Positions 35,691-47,845 of a DNA stretch of 64,000 nt are shown here, in pieces. Numbering within the stretch: position 1 is the stretch's first letter; each line of letters starts with the position of its first letter. The notes under the pieces are model-generated. The model saw nothing but the letters and a program-made list of their open reading frames with translations, had not been told where the DNA came from and made no database searches. The stretch comes from Saccoglossus kowalevskii. Taxonomy: Eukaryota; Hemichordata; Enteropneusta; Harrimaniidae. The stretch covers positions 330,338 through 394,337 of the forward strand of contig NW_003116452.1 in NCBI RefSeq assembly GCF_000003605.2, in the 5' to 3' direction. A program made the translations under genes and the position numbers.

Positions 35691-38600
35691 TCTCTTTGTA
35701 ATTGTGACCTGTTGACGTATTTTTAGACATCTCACACATCTCTTAATCTAATCTATACTGCCCACGTCGCATGTGTATATGCCAGATACGTATTTATTAT
35801 TCATAACAGTGTTTATAATTAATATAACTTCGGTTGAATGTTAACGTTGCTATGGAGACTTATCCAATCACGACACTTAATCAAAACAAATTTATTTTTT
35901 ATTTTTATGACGTTTACCAGCCAATATTTTCGATAAAAAAAATACACTAATTGATATTTCATATAACAACAGAACGGGTCAAACGCTAGTTGTATTCGCG
36001 GTTTGACTGAGTGGAAACGGATATCCAGTGAACAATCGTTATCTATACGCATTGTTTTTTTGGCATCAATATAATGATCAATGCCATCAATGTAATGCAT
36101 CATTGACCTCGTTGGGTGAATCTATCAATACAATGGTATATTCAGAAACTTTCAATGATTTGACATAGGTTTGGCATAATTTCTTTTTTATTATAACAAT
36201 AAATTTGACATGTCAGAATTGTGGTTTAAAACTAAAATATAGACAACGCTTGACCTAATTTGAAAACTCGATATACGGAAGCCTTTCGGAAATAAAATTA
36301 CTTGCCAGTATCTTTATCCATAATTCACACCACTGTGATTTGTTGATAAATTACCCCAAGGGCGTGTAGCTACATGGATAATTATTTATAAGCGTTCCCA
36401 GAACTCGAAAGCGATCGATCAGAACAATAATCACAGTGTAATAAGTGTAATAAATACAATTTTCTAGGGCATGGCTAAGCAAAATCGAATATTCTGGATG
36501 CTCATTTATGTAACTCCTTATTTTTGAGGAGAACAAGTATTTTCTTGTAGTTTATGATTTTATTATAAGCACAGTTAGTTTGCAGATGGAAATCGTAGAA
36601 CACAACATGACGTTATTTTCACATATACCCTCAAACGATGCGAACTACATTGATGTGGTTCGCACTGATCGACGCACGGGTAACTTATTTTGTTTTTGAA
36701 ACAGAAGCAGTTGTCGTTTTTGTGATTACGGAAAATTCTGCATAAAATGTGTTATATTTGTATTATTTGAGCACTCTTTATTTACTGTATATTGTTGTAT
36801 GTAACATGTGATGTCATTATATTAGAATAAATTCCATCTTGCACCCATTACCATTGAATCTCATTTCCGGTGTGCTATTTTTTCTTGATTGCGTGTATTG
36901 TGCAAAACATTTCCACATCATATAGACACTTATGAATGCGAGTGAAGATGTAAAAAGTGAGGCCTTAGAATGTGAAAATGTAGTTGTCCATAGTTTCGCT
37001 CAAAACCTACATGATGTTTTAAAACGGTCACAATATCGTATTGAAGTGTTTCTTGCTTCGATGCGATCTCTCATTCCACTGTTGCAATTTACGATGGGTA
37101 ACACGCTGACATCAAATAATAATGAGGTTTTTCTCATTAGGTACCTCATTTCTGTATTGTATTAACAAAGCACCATTTGTGGTTTGTATTCTAATCGGGA
37201 GAAATCGATATGTTAAGCGGGTGTGCTGCGTATAGTCGTCAGAAACGTTAGCAACAGTTGAGTACGTTGATTCGACTGACATATAAAACTACCAGAAATA
37301 TTACGATTTGATAAAGATTAAAACAATCCTTCTATGAGAATAGTATCAATTATGTTGCATCAAATTTGTATGATGAGAATCTTAGCGAACTCTGCCTAGC
37401 GCGTTCAACGATTTCTCCATGGATAGCGAAGACGCCATGTACACCATCAGTATAATACTAATTACTTTAGTGATGAATATTCATACAGATTATTCCTCAT
37501 TAATGACCTAATATATTTAATTGAGAAAAATAGTTCAGTGCGAATTCCTCTGTGTATGCAGTTGATCAACTAAAACTCACTATCAGCTTCGACTTCGCTC
37601 GACTGATTTTCGCTATGATTGCAGATTAACCATAACCTCGCGTTTTGCCAATCTGTTTGTTATTACAATATTGCTAAGATGCTGCTCACAAGTCACGGTG
37701 ACACACAAAGTACTTAATATTTTTTTAAGCAAACAAATATCACCCTATCGCAGTAAGTTACAGCGTGGAGTTATTGTGCGGTATTGCGCAAAGTATCAAC
37801 ATCTTACCTACGCTAATTTCAAATGTGGAACGATTACTTGGCAATGTTCATGGCGAGAGCTTTCCGACGAATTTCATCACATTCCAATCAATTCTTGACA
37901 CTTTAAACCAATAAACGAAGCAATTAGATCGGTAAAATATATAATAAGTTCATGCATCATTCGGTAGACACTGCCGCTGTACTGACTTGCATATTTGGGA
38001 CACCATCGCAATAACCTCATAATCATTTAACCTGTTTTTAGATGACGTGATTTAAAAAATATTTAATAGTGTAATGCCGCTCTAAATTAGCGACCTTCAT
38101 TAAAAAACAGCGTACATAATAATACAATCATGTTATGTCTGTTTCGTTATAACGTTTTGTCTGGTAGCAAATGTATTATTTGCAAACGGGCACATTTATG
38201 ACTTCTACTTTAGAAAACGATGATCCCGACATTATCAAACAGCGAAATACTACACTACGTGTATATGTTTGTATATGAGAGATAACTCAATGAGGTTGCT
38301 AAGAACTTGTTGCACGCAGCCGGATGCTCATGTAATGTAACGCGATGCATCCGTATGCGTTGGTCCGAACATCATCCCCCCACTTAATGTTTACTTCAGT
38401 TGCCTGTCCCTGTATTTTCTAGCGTCATCGACTAAATACAGTAATGTTGAAGTTTTACACGTCACCGTGATCAAGTGAGAAGGGCATTGTTATGATTTAC
38501 TAGTACTATTCCTGCTCTTACGAGACAATCATACAACTGTCTAATTATCGTTGCTTAGATTCATAGGAGGAATACAGTTTTAGCACAAGTAAGGATCCAG

Positions 38601-39339
38601 ATGTATTACAAAATCCACAACAGTGTGATATTTAAATAATTACACATATTTGTAAGGCCTTAGGCTCTGGTATCATCAGTATTATGGTCATGACCACCAC
38701 CCTTTGGGCAGGCAACAAATCGTGATATTGAATGACCATTTATTTTATCACATCGAGCAGACATCCACTATGCACAAATACATCTATCATACATCACTCA
38801 CACTCACTCTCCCACAATAACACTTATATTTGAAGTATGCAATATTATTTTATGTATTTAACATTACTCAATATTACAAGTTTACTGCTATTTTCAGCCA
38901 CGGATACTTTTTTTTAGTAACCATGTTTTAACAGCGTGAACCGCTCAATTTATCGAGTATAACATTTTTTAAATGAATTGAGAAATTTTCAAACGCAAGT
39001 TATTTAACCACTCGTCAGATACAAATGCCGTGGAAGTGGCGGAACTTTTTAACGAACGTACTACACCTCTTCACAAGTCACACAGCTTAGAGCGTTTTCG
39101 GTTAGCATCGGCGACGTTTCAGTGGCGTCTTTGCCGTTCATTTACCTTAAACATTAAAACGGAGTATCTTACTTAATATTCATTATGGCACGTTCACTGT
39201 CTATTTCGAATGGCTAAAGCTCCTTCAAAACCTTGTAAGCATCCTCGAAAGAAACAGTGGTAGGGGCAGCACCAGTGTAGCGGACGACAATTTGTTAGCG
39301 CAGTATCGTTGCGCAGTAGTTTAAGTGACGTCATCCATG
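35691..39339. other. Receptor 3' flank and intergenic DNA
   Basis: AT-rich sequence after the receptor stop codon. Possible polyadenylation signals AATAAA occur at about 36199 and 36826; the second is followed by a GT/T-rich stretch about 45 bases on, the better arrangement, but would give a 3' UTR of over 1.1 kb. A 77-codon open frame at 36932-37165 (+) has no recognisable domain and is no longer than expected by chance in such DNA. Nothing else is recognised. Confidence 0.4.
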
Positions 39340-39960
39340 TGATATTTTATTTATTCAATACACAGTTCAACGGGCAACCCATTAACAAAACTGAAAAAAA
39401 TAAACAATACATTAAGAAACACATACAAATACAAGAATAAACAGATATACATCGAAATGACAAAGTAACTAAATAAAATGAAAAATAATTGTACAGTACT
39501 GCCTGATTTAAAAATATATTTAGATGAAAAAATATCAATATTACATTTAAATGAAATGTCATTAAATAATTTCATACACCTTAAAAGTGACGAATGTTTC
39601 CCGCAGGTTTAAAAAATGGTTTGCGTCTCAAACACCTATTTGGAACATCAAAGTAAATATTGACAAGAATAATAGGGCAGTCATAAGAAAAATTAACAAT
39701 TTCATATAAAAATAGAAGATTAAGAATAGTTCTCCTATTAGAAAAAGACGAATGTTAAAAAGTTTGCAATAAATAGGATAACATGAAATACTGCAATGCA
39801 CACGTAACTTTCTACATCCATATTTAACAAATATAAATTGCTAATTTTCAATTTTGTTAGAAAGCCCTTTTTGATGAGGGCCATAAGGCCATATTGAAGA
39901 ATAGATCTGACAAAAACAAGATACAAAGAAATATTTGCATTAAAGCTATAACAAGAACGT
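39340..39960 (-). mobile_element. 5'-truncated LINE, end of reverse transcriptase ORF
   Basis: On the minus strand 39926-39738 reads YLVFVRSILQYGLMA, the conserved segment after the reverse transcriptase core in Jockey/CR1-group LINEs (usual form VYFALVxSIL.YGI..WG). A further frame (39680-39590) reads DVPNRCLRRKPFFKPAGNIRHF, typical of the ORF end. The 3' part ends near 39340 with a GAATAAATAAAA tail. Upstream similarity fades at about 39960, so the copy is truncated at its 5' end, as is usual for LINEs. It is a different region of a LINE from the fossils in the array, so I cannot say whether it is the same family. Confidence 0.6.
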
Positions 39961-42900
39961 TTAATACAACCCTGAGATTATACCCATGTAATATCCACTT
40001 GGCGGGCAATATACCATGTAATATCCATCATGTGACCGAGTTTCAACCATTCACAGCATGCGTAACATCAGTGAGATGTGATATACAATTAGACTGCAAT
40101 CCCATTACACCGCGTATAATTACCTTGCACGCTAATCCATATTGGTCATGCGGTTATCTTTAAATTATTCTCACAATAATTAAGGCCGCTTATTATTATC
40201 CACGATTGCGATTCTAATAGTGTTTTTTTGCGATATATTAGCTCGTACTGTGTTTTATTTATTTCACGAGAAGAACAACTCGTTATTGCGAGTTAGAAAG
40301 ATAGTATCTCGCTAATTCGAGGTAGTTTTTATTTTCATAAAAGGAGTCATTATATCTTCATCACGTGGTAGTTTTTCGATTTTTCCCATTAGGAGAAGTA
40401 ACACTTTTTTATTGATAGTCCTAATGAGGCTCAGTATTTATCAGACGATAACTGGCCAATGGTTGGGGTCAAGTCACGAAAGCACAGTGAAAGCTTTTAT
40501 GAATCAGCAATATCCAATATGTTTGTCTACATTTTGTAAACCTATTATGTTTCATTCACGTTTAGAAATCCTGTTTCTTTTAGCTGCAAAACCACGCTTT
40601 TTCGCATGCATTCTCATGCAAGGCTCGCTAATCACACGGTCGACTTCCAATTTTCACACATTTACTGGCAGGTAATACATGGAACTGCCTATTATTACGC
40701 GATAACATGGCTCGGATTAGGATTTAAACCTAAATAATGGGCTTGGGTACGTTTAGTGGGATAACGACTACCTTGAGATTGAATTTGACTATCGAACTTG
40801 ATTACTTATGACGTAAAAGTAACAATAACTTCAGTTTAAGTAAGGCGAAATTGACAGTCGAATCATCTAGAGTTAAAGCAAGCGATTACAAACTTTCTAA
40901 ATAGGGAAGATTAATAAAGATTAATAATGCCACCATTCATAAGACACCATTTTTCCGTGCTTGTTAACACTTTTCAAATTTCGAGTTATTTTCAATATTG
41001 TTTTTCTGAAGCAAGATTTTCTCAAAGAAAGGCAAGTGAAATGGGCAACAACATATATAATTTGTAAGCACTGATGAGAAAATCAAAATAAATGATGATT
41101 GAATGTATGTTATCTGTTTTGACGTTTTAATAGTGGTTCATTCATTGTCAACCATAATTTCCCATGGCATATATTGATAACCTACTGTTTGCATGGCGAC
41201 GAGAAGTTGAATGTGTTACGTAGCTAAACTCGAGTCTTTTATAATTCGTGATAATCGGACAGTAGTATGGCATAGCAGTTGGTTGTAATAATGAAGAGGA
41301 ATATACGCATGCGCAAACTACTTTCCTGGGTTATGCGCATGCTCTAGGTCAATGCCCTGAAATTGACCTCATTTGACGCACATATTACGTTCGGACCAAA
41401 CCATTTTCTCGTCTTGGATGTTTTTTTTGTTTGTTTTTTTCATTTTCTGTTATTTTTGTCAATGATTGAATAGAAAAAAAAAAAACGAACTACAAATACT
41501 CCAAGATTTGTTTGACTTCATTACAAAATATAATCGTAACAATACAGTGCAATCTTGGTAGTCTAAAATTATTGTAAAACAACGGTTACCTGCGCTGATA
41601 TGTGAAACGAACTGTAAAGCTATACTTATCTGGGCATACTATTGTTTTTTTGGGGGGGGGGTTATCTTGGCCATCTACCCAAATCCAATCTGGCATCTAA
41701 GGAAATTATGGCAGCACTATTTGCAATACATTATTGAGATAAGGGGTTGTATTTCTTTAGTAACTTTGCAATATTGCCAACCAAATGACACACAGATTCG
41801 CATTGAAACCAGCAATTTGATTTTGAGTCACACCATTCTCAATATTTCACTCGCAAAATTACCTATGAATGGGCTCATGCATGCCAACCACGCGGCCTTT
41901 TTTGCCAAGCGTACCACCGAATGTAAATTCAATTTTCCGACGTGTGGGAGTATTATCAATGAAGTGAAGGATCCCGCACGGCCCATTATTACGCGATAAT
42001 AGGGATATAATTTTATTGACTGCGTCTCGCCCATTATTGCGCACTCCTCCGTGCTTTGCCTTATTATCTTTCATTTCCTGAGCAATAGACTTTTAAGCGT
42101 GGTCGATGTATTAAATTAGATTTTGATTGTGCGCTTTGTAGAGGGTTTACATGTTTGTTTTTTATAAACAAAATATGCGGCTAGACTCTGCTACAACTAA
42201 AAATGATGGTTTAAATGTTCCCCCACCACCATGTTCCCCATGTCCTGCTCCAACTGAATCCGCAGTAGCCCGTAGGCTAGAGTATATATCTGCCAATGAT
42301 GGATTCGAACCTAACCCTGATCTTTTATCATTTTCAGTAGGTGGGAGACACAATCGTCCTTTGGATAAATATGCTAAATTCACAATCGTTTACAGAATTT
42401 GTTTGTGTCATCTGTAAGATTTTTCATCATCTGTTACTTTTTGTGAGAACAGTTGAACAATTAACAATCTCTATATGAATGCAAGTATGGTGGTGGTTAT
42501 TATTGAGCCGAATCAAACACACAGAAGCAAGTGTTGATTTACATGAGCAATATGTTTTCATTCACGTATTCGATGTCGCTCAAATAACCACGGCCATTTA
42601 GTCATACATGTACATTTAGATGATAGGTGTGTGTATGTGTGTTTACTTCTTTCATGCTTAAAGTAGTTGCACAGTAACAGAATAGTACACATATTTATTT
42701 GTTTCGATTTTCTATAACGTTTGACGTTTGGTTCATTAACTACGAAATCCAAATACTCGAGCCACTAAAATACCGTTAGAACAGTTGGCGGATCGCCCGA
42801 ATATTTGCTGGTATGATATACCAAGTCTATATATACATCAACGATTCCAAGGTTAAAATATCCAGGAATGCTGAAGTGCGATAAAAATAAATCAATAAAA

Positions 42901-43703
42901 CGAAATGAGATTTGTCAATAGCGTGAAATCGATAACTCCCCATATACCCACTTGAGGTGTTTTAACTAACTCCGTCTCTCATCCGTGTTCTGAATGTATG
43001 TTAAGAGACCGACATAAGGGCATGTGTGACGTAAATAAAAGTGGAAACCATAACAACACCTATTAGTATATAATACTAACCTGAAACACTGATCTACAAC
43101 ATGAAAAGAACAAAAAGGCTGTAGCTGTAAAACATATTTTAATTTAACTCATCCTTTCACAACGATACATGTATTCCTTTTTTGAGAACCATACATATGT
43201 TTGTACAGTGATTTTGTCAGAGCTTAAATTTAATCTTGTCCAATCGTGTGATTTGAAGCCCATTTTATCCGCTTAAATTTAAGACTCGGAAAAATACTAA
43301 CTTAGCGCTTTTAGAAAATAATTTGAAATAGAACACGCTGTAGGCTCACTTGCTATCTAACTTGCATCGGCAATTTTGTTTTTCATCGGTAGTTGCATGG
43401 TTGTATTTTGTGGTTTACTGGATTTTCTCGCTCATTTCATATAGCAGTTTCTACTTTTAACATCGCTGGTTGTGTCATCAGTCACAACACTTTTTTTGCA
43501 TGAGGAAAACGGTTTTATGAAAGCACACACATATTAATAAATACATTTTTACTTAGCAACACTTGGTTTATCAATCGAGCAACATAATGCACATTAATAA
43601 ACATAGAAATGTATGGTAATATAAAATCAACCTATGCATAACCACACAAAATAAGGAATGTTCTTGTATCCTTAATATTTTGATTAATGCACTTAATCAG
43701 ATA
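39961..43703. other. Intergenic DNA with short repeated motifs
   Basis: No gene recognised. Features: a hairpin GCATGCGCA...TGCGCATGC at 41306-41345; a run of ten G at 41652-41661; the string ATTATTACGCGATAA twice (about 40693 and 41985); AATAATGGGC at 40735 and, inverted, at about 41980 and 42030. An 88-codon open frame at 42151-42417 (+) contains PPPPCSPCPAP, with an equally open opposite strand (42383-42162); it is GC-richer than its surroundings and unrecognised. Open frames of 87 and 110 codons at 40412 and 41667 show no domain. Confidence 0.35.
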
Positions 43704-44908
43704 TACGAGGGGCGTTCAATAAGTAATGCCCCTGACCCATTTCCCATGACAGGAGATTAATGAAACTTAACACAGTTATTAGTCTTTCTCTACATAGGAA
43801 CCATCCAGAGTTATGAATTTCTCTCATCGTTTGATGCAGTTCTAGACAGCGTCATAACTTCAGAAACCAAGGCTGCATCATCTGGGCTATGCTTTCCTTT
43901 CAAAAACAACTTTATGGCTAAGAAGAGATGAAAGTCAGTGGGGGCAAGGTCAGGAGAGTGAGGGGGATGGGGGAGGATTTCTTAGCCACACGCCCGTGCT
44001 TCTGATCTGGGCGAGTTGTAGACCGGAGCGTTTTCCTGCAGGAGGAGGATACCTTTGCTGATCTTGCCCCGCCTCTTGATTTTGATATCTGTCCTTAATT
44101 TCATCAAAAGTGAAGTGTAATAGGTTCCTGTAATTGTAATACCCGTTGCCAGGAAATTCGTCATCACTACTCAGTCCTGGTACCAGAAGCGTGAGCATGA
44201 CCTTGCCAGCGGAGGGTTGCACCCTTGCCTTCTTTGGAGGTGGCGAGTCCAAGTGCTTCCACTGTATTGACAGGGCTTTGGTCTCTGGATAGTGATGGAC
44301 CCAAGTTCCAAATTTGACTCATCTTCTTGGCATGTCTCTAAATTCATCCTCGAGCACTCGACGCGTTCTTGCTTCTAGAAAGGTGTGAGCAACCTAGGAA
44401 TCCATCTGGCAGACAGCTTATGCATATGCAAATGATCATGAATTATAGTTTCCACAGACTCTGTACTAATCTTGACCTCTTGGGCTATTTGTCGAACAGT
44501 AATGCGTCGATCTTCCAAAATGGCTGCCTCAACTTGATGGACAGATGCCTCATCAATTGCAGAAGAGGGACGGCCAGGTGTGGGAGCTGTTTCCACAGAC
44601 TTCCGGCCATGTTTGAATTCACGATGCCAGCGTTTTACAAGGTCATATGATGGGGCATCATCACCACAAGTTTCTTTCATTTCATCAAAAGTCTGCTTTG
44701 GTATGCGTCCTTTCAAATACAAAAACTCAACTGGCTCCATTTCACACCTGACTCAGTTCAAACACCTGTAAATCAGAAACCACAATTAGTTCAGAGCTGT
44801 TTTTGCAACATAACCCATAGAGATGTAAATCATTACACATGCAAAATTTCATCTAGATCAGACAAATGGAAGTGGGTCAGGGGCATTACTTATTGGATGC
44901 CCCTCGTA
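43704..44908 (-). mobile_element. Mariner-type DNA transposon, complete ends
   Basis: 1205 bases with inverted ends of about 36 bases that differ at two positions and begin TACGAGGGG on both sides. A TA dinucleotide flanks each end (43702-43703 and 44909-44910), the mariner target duplication. Length is usual for mariner (about 1.3 kb). The coding strand is minus. The well-matched ends suggest a moderate age, while the transposase frame is broken. It lies in otherwise featureless DNA and not in the array. Confidence 0.93.
43790..44740 (-). pseudogene. Mariner transposase, disrupted
   Basis: The ATG at 44740 opens 121 codons with the paired helix-turn-helix DNA-binding region: LKGRIPKQTFDEMKETCGD, LVKRWHREFKHGR, TAPTPGRPSSA, then RRITVRQIAQEV and SARWIPRLLTP. 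A stop replaces the expected Gln after LLTPF (44375); the same frame then continues, shifts before TWVHHYPETKALS (about 44300), and further shifts separate DSPPPKKARVQPSAGK from TGTYYTSLLMKLR and KRRGKISKGILLLQ. The catalytic DDD triad is damaged: the first Asp (normally GDETW) is missing, the second is Glu (LLLQENAPV, about 44030), the third is kept (SPDLAPTDFHLF, about 43940). Close to the SETMAR-like mariner transposases, normally about 345 residues. It cannot make an active enzyme. Confidence 0.92.
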
Positions 44909-47382
44909 TAAAGCCTACTTTTAGTCTCAACATCTGGTCATGCCCGTTATGATTATTGGGTCTATGGCACTAATACACATCATACAATCATCAAAGATCA
45001 ACATGAATGATGACCATTACGATTTGATACTTCAAGTATAGTCTGATATACCATTGAGAAACAAGACAAACCCAAATCGGATTTTTGGATGGTTAAATTT
45101 GAAGCATTTATCCTTCATTTGTTTTATATAAAAGACGAGAAAACATGCATATCAGATCAGAAATAAATAAAGAGCGTCTTGCTCAAACTGGAATGCCAAT
45201 TACATTTTCACAACAATAATAATGCTACTTCTGTGGAATGAAGACTTTTATTTAATTATTTTTGGGGGTCTGAATTCTCACGGTTTCGGGAATTCATTCG
45301 TAACATACATGGATGGTAATTATTCAAAACGTGTATGTTTCACAAATCGACACTTGACGAGCACAGAGAAGTTGAAGTTGAGAGAACTCGAAGTTTCAAA
45401 TATATGTGGCTTAGGACTACCAGATATATTCAAACCAAATATAATTTATAATAACAGAAACCCACCAATATGCTGATACCATAAGGGTATTATACGATAC
45501 ATGACGTCAACAATTCAACCAGTTTGTATGAACAAATCAGATCGCCGGGATTTTAATTGCATATTTTGAAGATATATTGATAATATCTAAAGATTGACCT
45601 CTAATATTAGATTTATTATAGTGGTGTAGTAATTTCCATATGTTCCTCACAGGAGTATAGTAATTTTCATTTGTTCTTGGCATTTGGCGGAAATTCTGTG
45701 CTTGGAACGAGGTCGCAAATATATCTGCAGCTTTATATAACAGACACGTTTTAGTCTAAAACTATCCGATATATTCAATATTGTATAAAACCACCTACTC
45801 AATCATGATGCCAAATATGCGCAACGTATACGAATGGTCACATATATCTGTGTAATAACTGTCTGATATCACATGGCCCCATCGATTTGGTGTGACGAAA
45901 GGGTAGCAGTATGTGGTGCACGACATATATTATATATTAAACAAATTGTTAATTGAACCAAGAATAAATGAATATCCAGTATAGTGTTCATTACAAGGAC
46001 TCTCTCGTTAATTTGTAATTGAGCAGACTGAATAAGTAAATTCTGCTTGTTTTTGTTGAAAATGTTTTGACCACTTAGGAAAAATAAGCAATTAGTCGAA
46101 ATTCACAAAACCGATGCTCTTGCTCATTTTATTTTATTTTTCTGTATGTTTTCCATTTTAAATTGTGAACTTCACATTTCATCAATTAGCTGTTGATCCC
46201 ATTATATTCTGCTAAAGTGGATATCCTTAATCATTTGATGAACTGAACCGTGCAGATATGAACCAACCCTAATGATATTAATTTATGATGATCATCCAAA
46301 ATTATTATCCTAATATTTTAATCAAAATATAAATTGTTTTTTATAATTCATTCATGAGTAAGTGCAGTAGACCAAGCAAGAGTACATTGCCATTTCGTCC
46401 TAATTAACTTTCTCCACAATGCATTTTTTTTATTACGCAGATGTATTTTGTTTTGGTTTTATCTGGTTAGTCCTAGAATATAAAGACATCGTCTCATGCG
46501 AATTACTTATTCATTAGGAAGTACATCGTGAATACTTCCAAACAGTGTTATCGACATCGAAACGGTCGCTGTGCAGTACATGTGAACTGATATGTATAAG
46601 CTTTCAGCTTCTTTACCTGTATTGATGAATTCCCTATGATAAACTCGGGCAATCTTATTCTTACTTTCATTTCAGTCTCTAGTGCTGCATTTTATCATCT
46701 TATAGTTGATTAACCATGAAAAGATATCTGATACGTATGTGTAGGCTCAATTGCCTTTTTCAGACACTCTATTGAATATTTGATGAGGTAACTAGCTTTT
46801 AATAGAACGCAAATATTTGTCATTAACACAACAAGTATTTCATCACGTTAGTGTACATATAATATGCGGTATACAACTATGATAAGTATAGGCATCGTAT
46901 TATTCGGAAATTACTATGCGAAAAATATCATTGTTTCAAGTCAAGCAAGAATCATTCGGCTAGGCAGACTTTTTTGAGTTCTACAAACAATTCAATGATT
47001 TACAGAACAACATTCCTGACAGCACAGTAATCGCATTTACTATTATACAGCGGCATTTCACATCACACTAAAACGTATACAACTCGTGAAAATATATTTG
47101 AACGAGCGCAGTAGAACAAATGTGAATATTTAATATATAAAAAACGCATTTTCGAATTGAACAAAAAAATAATATTCCATCGTAGCATTATAGATGTCAA
47201 TATGCGCTACCGGGGATCTAACTATCGGCTTTATATTTAATCTTATAACTTATTGTAAATTCTAATCTATATAAACAGTGCAAAAATGTTGCTGAAGACA
47301 AAATAATCAGCCACTGTAGAAGTAGTCTGTGTTGATCTGAAACTCGAGCTACAAAATATGTTCCACTGGCGACGTATGAGGC

Positions 47383-47670
47383 ATGATGAAAAGATGTACG
47401 TCTAAATTGATTATGAGTGTCGCACGCTTGATTGAAGACACATCAATCGCTGCGTACCTCGAAGCTAAAAGTACCCAATGTTACCAATGCCTTACAGACT
47501 TCTCAGTAAATGAAGAACAAGATGATTGGAAACTTCTAAAACATCTTGATTGGGAAACACTCGTGCAATTTAAAATGACATCAACAAGAGTGTTTGAAGC
47601 AAAATTTCAATTTGTACAATATTACAATTCAAACAAAACTGTTTCTACAATGTCAGGATCCCTACTGTAA
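47383..47670 (+). CDS. Candidate 95-residue ORF, unrecognised
   Basis: ATG-initiated open frame, polar, with a cluster CYQCL and a Trp-containing stretch EEQDDWKLLKHLDWETLVQF. No signal peptide or helix pair. An AATAAA at 47729-47734 lies 59 bases after the stop and is followed by GTGTTGTG, the order expected of a polyadenylation site. The family is unknown to me. It could be a real short gene, a last exon, or a chance frame; the length alone is not significant in AT-rich DNA. Confidence 0.25.
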   Translation: MMKRCTSKLIMSVARLIEDTSIAAYLEAKSTQCYQCLTDFSVNEEQDDWKLLKHLDWETLVQFKMTSTRVFEAKFQFVQYYNSNKTVSTMSGSLL

Positions 47671-47779
47671 TTTATTATTACTATTTTATGAATGAGGAAC
47701 CATCTTTCTATCAGTATATTGTATTGATAATAAAGTGTTGTGATCATGAGTTCGGATATCCTACTACAATTAACAACTA

Positions 47780-47845
47780 CCTAAGGCATGTTTGCCTTTG
47801 ACGGTGGCATTGTCAACGTCTAATTTCCGGGATCGAATACGAGCC
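47780..47845 (+). repeat. tRNA-like SINE head, degraded
   Basis: CTAAGGCATGTTTGCC resembles a tRNA D-arm/A-box region and GGGATCGAATAC, 33 bases later, resembles a B box (GGTTCGAATCC). The spacing suits a tRNA-derived SINE. No acceptor stem pairing and no clear tail. Confidence 0.3.

Noticed and set aside
36932-37165. 77-codon ATG frame downstream of the receptor
   Set aside because: No domain, no splice or polyadenylation context, and within chance length for AT-rich DNA.
42301-42311. tRNA gene suggested by a perfect B-box-like GGTTCGAATCC (minus)
   Set aside because: No matching A box at the right distance and no acceptor or anticodon stem could be drawn.
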